Assembly: GCA_029168955.1 (NCBI GenBank)
Contig: JAPDOI010000884.1
Location: 124,001 to 188,000, forward strand
DNA from: Aplectana chamaeleonis
Taxonomy: Eukaryota; Nematoda; Chromadorea; Rhabditida; Cosmocercidae
Length of the DNA stretch: 64,000 bases
Direction of reading: 5' to 3'
In this document: positions 51,901 to 58,312 of the stretch, piece by piece
Layout: every line of letters begins with the position of its first letter
How positions within the stretch are numbered: the stretch's first letter is position 1
Translations under genes and position numbers: made by a program
Notes under the pieces: generated by a model
Told to the model about the DNA's origin: nothing
Seen by the model: the letters and a program-made list of their open reading frames with translations, nothing else
Databases searched by the model: none

Positions 51901-54900
51901 CCGGAATGTGATTCGCTTGATTGGAGTTGTGACGCGGTCGGAGCCTGTCATGATTGGTAGGTTTTCTAATTTTTTCATTCCGAGTACCTTATTTTACTTG
52001 TTTGCTAACTCTGTTATTTAGTGACTGAATTCATGTCAAATGGATCGCTCGAGCATCTGCAACGAGGAAAGGATGCCAGAGGGAAGAGCTGGGTTGGCCT
52101 CGTATGGTCGATATGTTGAGAGGAATAGCCGCTGGCATGAAGTATCTGACGGATAAGGGTTATGTGCACAGAGGAGTGCTTGTAGCAGCTTGAAGTTTTG
52201 CTGATAGTAGTTGCCTAAGACTTATAATTCACGCTATTCCAGGATCTAGCCGCCAGGAATGTCCTAGTTGACTCTGAGATGACTTGTAAAATTGCTGATT
52301 TTGGACTGTCCCGTGGTGTGGATGACTCGGCTGAGCAGGAATATACGACAAATGGTGGTAAGGTGGGTTATGCTCGGAATAATTCCTTCTTCTCTCATTG
52401 AAGTAGACGCATTTCGAGATAGGCTGAGCCATTTCTGAGATGAATTTGTGCACAGTCTGTTAAAGTCGATCACCTAAGATTTCAGATTCCTGTGCGGTGG
52501 ACGTCACCGGAAGCGATTACTCATCGAAAGTTCACAGCCGCATCGGATGTGTGGAGCTTCGGTGTTCTCGTGTGGGAAGTGTGTTCATTTGGTGAGCGGC
52601 CCTATTGGGACTGGACGAACCAGAAGGTTGGATCTCATGGAGTTCCTTTGTTTGTTACAGCTTACAATGGCAAACGATTTCAGGTTATCAGCGAGATTAT
52701 GCTGGGCTATCGTTTACCTGCGCCAATGGATTGCCCTGTGGCCCTTCACCGGCTGATGCTTTGGTGTTGGCGTCTGGATCGACATGAGCGACCGACGTTT
52801 GCCCAGATTCTTGCCATTCTGGAGAAATACACGAGGAATCCGGAGCTAGTTCATGTGGATAATTCCGCGTTTAATACTGGACGACACGCAACTTCAACGG
52901 CGAAGTGAGCTTTCCTTTCTACAGGTTTTTCCTGATCTTTTTGAGGACTCTTGATAGTTGTTTCTCGTTTCAGCATAAATACCAGCACATTTGGCCACCC
53001 GACTGGCTCACCTGGTGGACCAATTATGCCAACTATACATCCCTCTTCATTACCAACGTTAGCAGAATTCCTGCGATCATCGAGTTTAAGTCACTGCATG
53101 GAGAAGCTGAACAATGGAGGCATCTTCACAGTTCAAGAACTGGCGAGGCGGAGCCATTTGGACATGTTGGCTCTAGGTGGGTATTTTTTTGGAATTCTGA
53201 AGGAGCATTTAAAAATCTTTCGGGAATCGGCTTTTTCTCGATTGACATAAGCAGCGAAGTGTCGATTTTCCTTCAAGTTCAAAATAATTCACGAAGTAGG
53301 AATGACATAAAGAAAGAACTTTATCAGATGAAAGAGAAACTATTCTTGAACTTCTGAAATACAAAAACATTTCAAAGCTCAAAAAATGAGTATCTTCTTC
53401 TGAATCACTTTTTCAAAACCTTGAGAATTAGGGATCAAAAAATATTTTTAGTCGTGGAAGAGAGAAAGCTTATCACAATCCTCCATTTATGCTCAAGTAG
53501 GTAACAGCGTTGAATGATGAAAGAAAAGATGTATTGGTATTCTGAAAAACAGAAAGAAGTCTTCTTCTCAACGTTACTTCTGCTTGGAGTGTGCGAAGTT
53601 GACACATACGTGGATTAGGCATCAATCCCCCCAAGTAAAAACTGAAGGACTAAGAATGTCGAAGCACCCACAATTGCTATCTTTGTTAATACAGGTATTG
53701 GCTCAAAATTTTCTCAATCACGAGTTTTCAAGAACTTCAAGTATCGTGTGAGGGACAGAAAATGTGCGATCAGAAAAAGGCGAAAATGCGGAGACTGGCA
53801 TATCCGCTTTGTGTTGGCCTCTTAGAAATCACTCATTAAGAAAGGTTCCCTACTATGTTTGATTTTTTTCCTAAATTTCACAAAATTCTATAACTTTGTT
53901 CGTCCAGAAGAAGAGTGATGAGAAAGACTGTACGGCAGAAGAAGTGATGAGATAAAAATGCTGGAAGAAATTTAATTTTGCTCAAATTTTCTCTTCATTT
54001 AGAAGACGTGGGAAAATCGATGCCGTTGGAGAAGAAACCTTCCTATGAGGTGATAAAGATGGCGGTAGTGCGGTAAGGAACGTCATCAGAATGTCCCCGC
54101 CCGATATTTCTACCCAGGCAAGCTTAGCCGTCGACGGCAGGTCGATAGGTTGTCATCCGGTGGATCACTTCGTGTTGGAGAGCAAAACTAGCTTTTCCTT
54201 ATGGGAGTGGCCTGGCCATTGTCCCGGGGCGGCGTGTACGTACGCGAGTGTTACGAAGGGGTTGGGGCAGGGATTGGGGCGTTGGCGCGTTTGATGGTGG
54301 CAGCGCGAGGACCGTAGATCACTGAAAATCGTTCCCTCGCCAATCCTACTTAGGAGGGTAGGGTTGTCGTGATCTCGCTGGGACACCATTGATTGAAAAT
54401 CTCCAGCCCTCGCACTGCCATCATCTAACGCCCCCACGCCCCAAACCCTTCCCCAACCCCTTCGTAGCACTCGCACACCTGCATGCCGCCCCCCAAGGAC
54501 CTGCCTTTTGCCCTTTTCCGTTTTTGTTCGTTGTCTGCCTGTTCACTTTCGAACGAGAAAATGGGATTTGTACAGGCGGAAAACATGCAGATCTGTCTGA
54601 GAAATAGGCCAGTTATCGAGATAAAACGCCTGGTTTTGGTTGTTAACAAAGCTGGAATCCACGACACGATAACGAATTTTTAACCATGAGCGTAGCCATG
54701 GTCGATAGGCCACAAACCATAGTCAAAGCACTTATGGTTAGGGCCGTGGCTAGTTTTTCAAAAACATTCGAATCTCCCCCGCGGCTGCCGCGGTGATCGC
54801 GTGCGGCGGCCCGCTAATCAATTCAGGCCAAGAGAAGAGTGCTGCTGATCAGCTTACCTTACCGCCAGCCGCCGGCGAGATTTAAATATTTTTCTTGAAA

Positions 54901-56929
54901 AAAAGAAGCCACGAACCTAACTGTATATTATTCAGTGGATTCCGACACAGGAAGTGGTTTACAGGATGACAGCCCATCGACCTGTTGTCGGCGGCTCAGT
55001 TTGAGTGAGCAGGGGCCGTATTCATCATTGAAATGCCGGGTAAATCTTACTTTACATTTACCTTACCCGGAGCCGATAACCTAAATGTGTTTATTGTGCA
55101 CTTACCGAAACACTGAATAGGCGTCGTTAGTTTGAAATTCTTTCGCCGATTCATACTTTTTTTATTCAAAAGAGAAGTGCATTGGTTTGATGATTAATGA
55201 AAACTTTGAAGTACATCATAGAGGGCCCCTCCTATATAGAAAATAGCATCATTTAACATTACTGACTATTCAATTTCTTCTAGCGAGATTCTTCCATTTT
55301 TTCTGGTCGCTGTCCTACTCTAGTTCTAGGTTGTAGGTTGTAGATAAAGCTACCCACTACTCATTTTGTCTTTTTTCGGTCCAGTTTTTCAACCAAATTT
55401 AACACCGTTCAAAACGCCAATTTGTTCCCCATCTAAGATTTTTTGAGCTCTCAGCTACTCTTGGTGGGTCACGAGTTTCAGGGAAGTGGTAGTACCAATG
55501 TTCACCGATCGGCCAACGATAAATATGCCATTTCGTGCGTAATACAAATCGGCGAAAAAAAGCCAAAGGATTCTTCTATATTGCGTCGTGCTTATTTAAT
55601 TGTAGAGAAAAAACTGAAACCCATTATTTATTCGGCACAATAAGGCTCTCCCTCTGTCGTATACTGCTGAAAGTTTTCTTCTAAAAATCACTTCATTGCG
55701 AATTGTGAAGTATTTTTCTTTCAAAATTCGAAGAAAAAGCAGAAATTGGTGGCAGAAAGTTGACTATTCCCAATTTATCTATGGTGGATGAGAATATTAC
55801 CTGTACAAATGTACTGTGAGAATCGAGGTCCAAACTCATTGCACAGAAAAAAGTTCGAAATGCGAAAATGTCGAGTACTTAAGCCATAAATTGAATTCGA
55901 GCGTTAGGATCACAAATTATCATTTTCTAGAACGAGCGTCAAAAGTAATAGATAAAAGAACGACAGCGTTCTCGGCAGCTACACTATTAACATATGACCC
56001 GAGAAATTCAATCGGGCCAAGGATATTATTTTCTCGAACTATTACTTTCGATTCAGCACAATATAACCTAACTCAGTAAGGGTTCGGTGAACAATGGCAC
56101 GAGGAGTATAAAGCCGAAAAGAAAATCTTTAGTTGCATTTTCTGATGCATTCAAAATTTGGTAAAGAAATCTAGAGGACAGAAGCAAGTAAGTCTACCGC
56201 TTTTCCACGACAGACAACAAAAACCAATGAGAACACGCATGAAAAAACATTTATAACTTTCTGTTTGTGGAAAGAAACATTGAATGAATCATAAAAAAGA
56301 CAAAATAACCTATAATGAAACGAATACGTTTAATTATCGAAGAAAAGAATGCGCTCCATTGATGTTTCCGCGGTGAGTGCAGCTGTAGCCGGCTGGGAGT
56401 AAAATTTACCCGGCGCCATACGTTTTACTCGAAAATCGCAAGTAAGCGTGTGAATACCGGGTAAGTGCCAAATTCGAGATGAATACGGCCCCAGGTGTAA
56501 GTAAACTCTGACACCGCCATAGTGGGCTGCGCTATCAAGCCTCACCCGCTGCGTGCGGTAGCGCCACGGGCTCACACATGATGGATAGCCTGCGATAGGA
56601 CAAACAATCAGAAGGCGGAGTGTACTGGGAATAGTCGCAGAATGCTTAGAGTTTGGTTGTTGGGAAGCAAGCCTCTCTGTCGTTATAATGGCTCAGCTCA
56701 CACTGAAAGATGTTGAAACCTTTTTTGTCAATGCTGTTTCCAGGTTTATGGTTAATGTTTTACATTTTCAGGTTTGATATCAGAGGAATTCCAACGGATT
56801 CGCAGCGCGTTGACGCAGCTGCATGACGGGCGTGGTGTGTCCAGAGTTGCAGACGCAACGACGACGTTGCCGCTGCGATCGGCGACGATACGGCCGACGA
56901 CGCGGCACGACGATGGATTCTTTGTGTAG
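15901..56929 (+). CDS. vab-1: Eph receptor tyrosine kinase (VAB-1 type), 24 coding exons
   Basis: This is a membrane receptor for ephrins, the only Eph receptor in C. elegans, where it acts in neuronal and epidermal cell movement. Exons: 15901-15964, 24482-24558, 31610-31740, 31800-31952, 32020-32161, 36975-37107, 37253-37366, 46987-47143, 47219-47316, 47371-47520, 47585-47745, 47818-47918, 47984-48052, 49634-49811, 49958-50023, 50180-50310, 51550-51700, 51801-51956, 52022-52172, 52243-52362, 52486-52626, 52684-52904, 52974-53176, 56772-56929. Domains by residue: signal peptide 1-21, ephrin binding to about 215, Cys-rich to about 323, two FN3 to about 520, TM 535-555, kinase about 650-930, SAM about 985-1045, C terminus FFV. 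Catalytic K699, HRD D795 and DFG D813 are present. The model is about 1,074 residues, against roughly 1,120 for C. elegans VAB-1. Eight single-base indels in exons 8, 11, 12, 17, 18 (two), 19 and the exon 19 donor break the frame as assembled. With them set aside, every exon phase agrees. Confidence 0.93.
18485..18585 (-). repeat. Dispersed repeat family D, copy 1
   Basis: On the minus strand this reads AGCAGGGTTGCGACTCGGCA then GGGGTCGTAAAAAA, matching the + strand at 24800-24880. It lies in intron 1. Confidence 0.55.
21576..21912. repeat. Inverted repeat of GGGGTCGCGAAATTT-type sequence
   Basis: The arm at 21576-21712 (CCCCGTTGCGAAATTTCG and ATTTTCATTTTTGGACC) recurs inverted at 21820-21910 (CGAAATTTCGCAACGGG and AAAAATGAAAATT). 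It is related to repeat D in composition and is probably a foldback element. Confidence 0.6.
24482..24558 (+). CDS. vab-1: vab-1 exon 2: start of ephrin-binding domain
   Basis: This encodes [18 protein letters not shown], matching the first beta strand of Eph ligand-binding domains (LMDT.TAT..L.W). It begins after TTTTTGCAG and ends in phase 0 at a GTAGGT donor. Confidence 0.93.
24800..24880 (+). repeat. Dispersed repeat family D, copy 2
   Basis: AGCAGGGTTCCGACTCGATG and GGGGTCGTGAAAATTTTC match the minus strand of 18485-18585. This is intronic. Confidence 0.55.
25272..25407. mobile_element. PIF/Harbinger-like MITE with TAA target duplication
   Basis: Both ends carry GGGTCGTTTATACTCCC in inverted orientation. 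The inner arms (GCATTTCCG(C/T)AATATTGATC) also pair, so the 136-bp element folds on itself. TAA lies directly outside each end (25269-25271 and 25408-25410), the TWA duplication typical of Harbinger-type Tourist elements. A nearly intact palindrome suggests recent movement. Confidence 0.75.
30975..31135. repeat. Dispersed repeat family E, copy 2
   Basis: Shared blocks are AACACGAAGATAAGGTCCGC, CTTTCAGTTTCTCG and CATATTCATGTTCAGCGCCC. It lies 470 bp before exon 3. Confidence 0.5.
31610..31740 (+). CDS. vab-1: vab-1 exon 3: ephrin-binding domain
   Basis: This encodes the W(E)ES..GLDE..N.R.Y..C motif and [14 protein letters not shown], equivalent to the NNW..T.FI.R stretch of other Eph receptors. 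The acceptor is TTCTTTCAG. The exon ends in phase 2 at GTGAGT. Confidence 0.95.
31800..31952 (+). CDS. vab-1: vab-1 exon 4: ephrin-binding domain
   Basis: This encodes [11 protein letters not shown] then SCKETFNLY, the Eph hallmark containing a disulphide cysteine. The donor GTTCGT at 31953 was chosen because the next exon needs phase 2. It joins to read [12 protein letters not shown]. Confidence 0.9.
32020..32161 (+). CDS. vab-1: vab-1 exon 5: ephrin-binding domain
   Basis: This encodes [18 protein letters not shown], matching the F.L.F.D.G.C.SL..V strand of the domain. The acceptor is TCTACAG, and the exon ends in phase 0 at GTGAGT. Confidence 0.95.
32162..36974 (+). other. vab-1: vab-1 intron 5 (4.8 kb)
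   Basis: A hairpin lies at 34096-34152. The rest is unique-looking DNA with short open frames and no recognised gene. Confidence 0.75.
34096..34152. repeat. Hairpin in intron 5
   Basis: TAGTTGCGTGGTT on the left and the inverted AACCACGC and CCACGCAACT on the right form a strong stem-loop. This is possibly a remnant MITE. Confidence 0.55.
36975..37107 (+). CDS. vab-1: vab-1 exon 6: end of ligand-binding domain, start of Cys-rich
   Basis: This encodes [20 protein letters not shown] then [11 protein letters not shown], matching V.YK.C...V.NFA.FP.T and G.C...A. It ends in phase 1 at GTGGGT. Confidence 0.95.
37253..37366 (+). CDS. vab-1: vab-1 exon 7: Cys-rich EGF-like region
   Basis: This encodes [20 protein letters not shown] then Y, the C...G.W...IG.C.C.PGY motif. 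The acceptor is TTGTTCCAG, and the donor GTTAGT leaves phase 1. Confidence 0.95.
38580..38690 (+). repeat. Dispersed repeat family C, copy 1
   Basis: TGCGGGTTTCGGAACGC and nearby GCGCGAAAC sequences recur at 60792-60960, where they lie inside a hairpin. This is intronic. Confidence 0.5.
41434..41549. repeat. Inverted repeat, 18-bp arms
   Basis: GGCCAGGATCATACTTCC at 41434-41451 recurs inverted at 41532-41549 with one mismatch. The 80-bp loop has no recognised content. Confidence 0.55.
42413..42976 (-). CDS. Orphan open reading frame inside vab-1 intron 7
   Basis: This 187-codon uninterrupted frame stands out against typical intronic frames of 60-100 codons here. The deduced protein is basic and histidine-rich, with stretches such as [21 protein letters not shown] recognise no family, signal peptide or membrane helix. 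An opposite-strand frame overlaps at 42737-43021, and the region is relatively GC-rich, which lengthens frames by chance. It could be a nested gene, an exon of one, or noise. Confidence 0.15.
   Translation of the reverse strand: MDQTATAKKPHNGRAAQVRAARRSMVTHHRYSLVKLVAGVVQRELAVHIQITLYQVDWKSTSAWFVAHKSQMSSIYISHQIVLMALRVPSTRRSMRGKPSTPVSTETPHCSFVMTHLRECRRNTKDVYQAEDDQRRYILPDAFITDHITLSKLYVAHYEDGDPIRQHTLTIWQLCNQLSWRRRQICV
46290..46440. repeat. Dispersed repeat family E, copy 3
   Basis: Shared blocks are GCGGTAGATTGTGGTG, CCTACCGTCCCCTATCGTAG and CGTACTTGCGTTCAGCACCC. It lies in intron 7. Confidence 0.5.
46987..47143 (+). CDS. vab-1: vab-1 exon 8: Cys-rich region, contains a frameshift
   Basis: The first part reads [20 protein letters not shown] and the second part [18 protein letters not shown]; both are diagnostic of Eph receptors. 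They lie in different frames, joined by an extra A at 47085-47086 (TGCAATTTGC). Without it the exon phases match exons 7 and 9. The acceptor is TTTTTTCAG and the donor GTGAGT. Confidence 0.9.
47219..47316 (+). CDS. vab-1: vab-1 exon 9: first FN3 domain, N-terminal part
   Basis: This encodes [20 protein letters not shown] then EPSSLGGRR, the FN3 A-B strands with the core tryptophan. It ends in phase 0 at GTGAGT. Confidence 0.93.
47371..47520 (+). CDS. vab-1: vab-1 exon 10: first FN3 domain, C-terminal part
   Basis: This encodes VWYEWEC then [19 protein letters not shown], the L.P.T.Y.F.I.A.N motif of FN3 repeats. It is exactly 50 codons in phase 0, with donor GTAAGT. Confidence 0.95.
47585..47745 (+). 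CDS. vab-1: vab-1 exon 11: second FN3 domain, contains a frameshift
   Basis: It begins [19 protein letters not shown] in phase 0. It continues one frame over as [20 protein letters not shown] then [11 protein letters not shown]. One base is missing between about 47627 and 47650. The length of 161 would be 162 with it, restoring phase 0 at the GTTGGT donor. Confidence 0.88.
47818..47918 (+). CDS. vab-1: vab-1 exon 12: second FN3 domain
   Basis: This encodes [20 protein letters not shown] then SPGVPYRF. As assembled it ends in phase 2, whereas exon 13 starts in phase 0. A G missing from the run at 47918-47919 would give RFR followed by GTGAGT and restore the phase. Confidence 0.88.
47984..48052 (+). 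CDS. vab-1: vab-1 exon 13: end of second FN3 domain
   Basis: This encodes [20 protein letters not shown] in exactly 23 codons. W.EWSDP resembles the G strand of an FN3 repeat. The acceptor is AATTCCAG and the donor GTGAGA. Confidence 0.9.
48165..48636. mobile_element. MITE family F, copy 1
   Basis: The left end AAAGCACAGTCCAACATCGG matches the inverted right end CGATGTCGAGGTTGGGCTGT. The interior aligns with 57833-58306, including AACTCG(C/T)CCACGAA and AGCGATTCT(G/A)GAGAC. No target duplication was resolved. Confidence 0.65.
48850..49052. repeat. Foldback repeat in intron 13
   Basis: The left arm GAACGCTGACGCCGTTGGAG and AGATGACCG pair with the right arm CGGTCATTTTACC and CTTCCAACGGCGTTGGCGTT. 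The arms are about 50 bp. Confidence 0.65.
49322..49466. repeat. Foldback repeat in intron 13
   Basis: GCGTCGTAAAAT, CAGTCCAGCGC and CGCCCGCATC on the left are mirrored by GATGCGGGCG, GCGCTGGACT and GAATTTCCGACGC on the right, giving a 145-bp hairpin. Confidence 0.7.
49634..49811 (+). CDS. vab-1: vab-1 exon 14: transmembrane helix
   Basis: [20 protein letters not shown] is a 20-residue hydrophobic helix followed by CRRKTHNRK, a basic stop-transfer. The exon ends in phase 1 at GTAGGC. The acceptor is ATATTTTAG. Confidence 0.95.
49958..50023 (+). CDS. vab-1: vab-1 exon 15: cytoplasmic juxtamembrane
   Basis: This encodes [20 protein letters not shown] then GK in 66 bp. The phases match exons 14 and 16. 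The donor is GTAAGT. Confidence 0.85.
50180..50310 (+). CDS. vab-1: vab-1 exon 16: juxtamembrane regulatory tyrosines
   Basis: This ends [12 protein letters not shown], the conserved Y(V/I)DP..YEDPN motif whose two tyrosines control Eph kinase activity and bind SH2 proteins. A Pro/Gly/Tyr-rich stretch precedes it. The acceptor is TTGTTTCAG, and the exon ends in phase 0. Confidence 0.95.
50311..51549 (+). other. vab-1: vab-1 intron 16 (1.24 kb)
   Basis: The intron contains repeat E copy 4 (50818-50980). Nothing else was recognised. Confidence 0.75.
50818..50980. repeat. Dispersed repeat family E, copy 4 (hairpin form)
   Basis: TTTTTCGTAAGATTGCGCAA and CTACCGTAATCTTGCGAAAA are inverted halves, and GTGTGTTTAGGAC near the left end mirrors GTCCCATAC. 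This is the most intact copy of the family. Confidence 0.6.
51550..51700 (+). CDS. vab-1: vab-1 exon 17: kinase glycine loop, contains a frameshift
   Basis: This encodes [15 protein letters not shown] and then, one frame over, [15 protein letters not shown]. The glycine-rich loop GSGEFGDV is split by an extra G near 51613. The length of 151 would be 150 without it, restoring phase 0. A long insert after the loop ([14 protein letters not shown]) precedes the VAIK strand. Confidence 0.9.
51801..51956 (+). CDS. vab-1: vab-1 exon 18: kinase N lobe, two frameshifts
   Basis: This encodes [12 protein letters not shown] with catalytic lysine K699 (codon 51819-51821), then EASI(I)GQFAHP and [15 protein letters not shown]. 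Extra G residues at 51870-51871 and 51903-51904 shift the frame. The exon ends in phase 1 at GTAGGT. Confidence 0.9.
52022..52172 (+). CDS. vab-1: vab-1 exon 19: kinase hinge to HR, frameshift and odd donor
   Basis: This encodes [20 protein letters not shown] (hinge and helix D) and, one frame over, [20 protein letters not shown] up to HR. One base is missing at about 52081-52094. After CACAGA the sequence is GGAGTGC instead of GTGAGT; one missing T would restore a standard donor, so I placed the end at 52172. Confidence 0.85.
52243..52362 (+). CDS. vab-1: vab-1 exon 20: catalytic loop and DFG
   Basis: This encodes [13 protein letters not shown], completing HRDLAARN, then [10 protein letters not shown] with the DFG aspartate at codon 52297. 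EYTTNGGK includes the activation-loop tyrosine. It is exactly 40 codons. Confidence 0.95.
52486..52626 (+). CDS. vab-1: vab-1 exon 21: activation segment, SPEA, helix F
   Basis: This encodes [20 protein letters not shown] then [11 protein letters not shown] and GERPYW, the tyrosine kinase P+1 loop and DVWS.G..(M/V)WE motif. Serine replaces the usual alanine in the APE motif. It is 47 codons in phase 0. Confidence 0.95.
52684..52904 (+). CDS. vab-1: vab-1 exon 22: end of kinase domain
   Basis: This encodes [30 protein letters not shown] and a linker [11 protein letters not shown], the C-lobe CW...R..RP.F motif. It ends in phase 2 at GTGAGC, which keeps the frame into the SAM exon. Confidence 0.95.
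52974..53176 (+). CDS. vab-1: vab-1 exon 23: linker and first part of SAM
   Basis: A Ser/Pro/Gly-rich linker is followed by [19 protein letters not shown] and [18 protein letters not shown], fitting SAM helices 1-4. The acceptor is TCGTTTCAG. The exon ends in phase 1 at GTGGGT. Confidence 0.9.
54221..54500. repeat. Foldback element, 92-bp G-rich arms
   Basis: GAAGGGGTTGGGGCAGGG and GGCGGCGTGTACG on the left are mirrored on the right by CCCTTCCCCAACCCCTTC and CATGCCGCC. The loop is about 95 bp. Long frames on both strands here are by-products of the palindrome. Confidence 0.65.
55013..56491. mobile_element. DNA element with CAG target duplication, second example
   Basis: The ends are GGGCCGTATTCATC and its exact reverse complement GATGAATACGGCCC, flanked by CAG at 55010-55012 and 56492-56494. 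Subterminal CCGGGTAAA/TTTACCCGG blocks are also inverted. This matches the pattern of the 2962-5114 element (TIR starting GGG, CAG duplication), though the TIR sequences differ. The 1.48-kb interior has no transposase. Confidence 0.7.
56772..56929 (+). CDS. vab-1: vab-1 exon 24: end of SAM and C terminus
   Basis: This encodes [20 protein letters not shown], completing the SAM domain (GL....F.RI..AL..L), then an Arg/Thr-rich tail ending DDGFFV and TAG at 56927-56929. The acceptor is ACATTTTCAG. The hydrophobic F-F-V end resembles a class II PDZ ligand, a feature of Eph receptor tails. Confidence 0.88.
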
Positions 56930-57790
56930 TGGTGTCGCCTTGTTCTCAGTTGCATTTGTATCTAAGTTTCCGATGAGTCTTACTTCCCGATGTGCAGGTA
57001 TTTTCTCTTTTATCCGTATGTTTGATCCCGGCTGATGCATTTCCCCTCCCTTGTATCATTTGATGATAATTCCCCCATCCATGTGCGTCATTTTGGCTTT
57101 AAATAGGATTTATTGTTCTCTTTCCTTTGCATTATTTCTCACTCGCGTTACCTTTCACTTCACTCACAGTATTTTCTACTAACTGTGCATTTCTGGTTTC
57201 TGAAATCTGTTAAATGCGCTACTGAATTGTCATTGTTGTCATGTTGTTACGGCTAATTTGGGCTAACAAATATTCGTTGCTGAATCTACTGGTCGTTTTT
57301 CTTCTCATTGTTATCTTTCCTCACTAGGTCATAGCCTGTTGCTTTCGTTTACGAATGCACAGATATTCCCTTCATTGTAAATTCCTTCCCGTTTTTATGT
57401 AATTGTTTATTGCTCAAGTTGAGTCGATGCGTTAGATCGAATACTGTCGAGTGCCTCTTCTCAGCGTTCAGCTTCTACTCTTTGGGGTTTCGGCCTAGAA
57501 GAAAAGGATTCGAGACCTCATAAGGTTATGATCGCGAGATGCTTAGCTCTCACTATCGTTCTGTGATAGGTTGTCGAATGTGGAGACGTGGAAGAGATGT
57601 CCTAGTATAAGTATGAGGCTTTCTGAAATCTCCAGTTGAAGTACATTTGACATCTCTTCCTCGTCTCGTCCCTTCGGCCACGCCGAGGTTTTGTATTCTC
57701 CCAGAGCCTTTTACATTAAAACAGATGCATATATGTTGTGAATATTACCGTTTGCAATGGTCGTTAATAAACGTCTAAATAGCTACATAT
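56930..57790 (+). other. vab-1: vab-1 3' untranslated region
   Basis: Pyrimidine-rich, AT-rich DNA after the stop codon, up to the first AATAAA. Length is inferred from that signal. Confidence 0.55.
57766..57771 (+). terminator. vab-1: Candidate polyadenylation signal AATAAA
   Basis: The first canonical AATAAA after the stop codon, 837 bp downstream, inside TTAATAAACG. Confidence 0.5.
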
Positions 57791-57832
57791 TTCTTTGTGA
57801 ACACTATATGAGAACAATGGTATTCTGGCTTT

Positions 57833-58306
57833 AAAGGCACAGTCCAGCCTCAGCCTCAGGGGTAATTTTCGATTATTTGGTCCGACCGCTATGTGTAGCA
57901 AGCCTGCCAGATCCGAAAGTTTAATTCGCTCCAGTAAGCGAGGAAAAAGTTGACCACACCCCCAGAAAAGGGAAAAGAGGTAACGCCCACCGCCAAGTTC
58001 TCGACCTCAATAAGAACCAAGCGTGCGGTTGATTTCCGTCAAAATCTATGTTCCTTCATGTGTTATCGGTCCAGCTTTATATTTGAACCTACTCTAGCGC
58101 AGCAGATTGCAAAGGCCGTGAAAATACAGGGCCGAGACAACTCGTCCACGAATTTCTTGGTCCTGAGATTTACGATCTTCGAGAGGCCACAACTCCGTCC
58201 ATATTCTGAGCGATTCTAGAGACACCGTTGTGGTCAGCGTAAAATTCACTTTAACTTGAAGAGAAAAACTGAAAAAAAAACAATTCTGAGGCAGGACTGT
58301 CCCTTT
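57833..58306. mobile_element. MITE family F, copy 2
   Basis: The ends are AAAGGCACAGTCCAGCCTC and the inverted GAGGCAGGACTGTCCCTTT. The interior aligns with the copy in intron 13 (48165-48636). It starts about 60 bp past the polyadenylation signal. Confidence 0.75.
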
Positions 58307-58312
58307 GAAGAT

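Larger units (their letters stand above)
53177..56771 (+). other. vab-1: vab-1 intron 23 (3.6 kb), nested repeats
   Basis: The intron contains a G-rich foldback at 54221-54500 and a 1.48-kb element at 55013-56491 with CAG duplications, itself apparently within the centre of a degenerate palindrome. No gene was recognised. Confidence 0.75.

Noticed and set aside
54165..54680. Overlapping frames on both strands near 54.4 kb
   Set aside because: They are produced by the GC-rich foldback repeat, which opens both strands symmetrically.
15901..56929. Calling the Eph receptor a pseudogene
   Set aside because: The only damage is isolated single-base indels in one 5-kb stretch. Catalytic, cysteine and splice-site positions are all kept and the exon phases agree otherwise.
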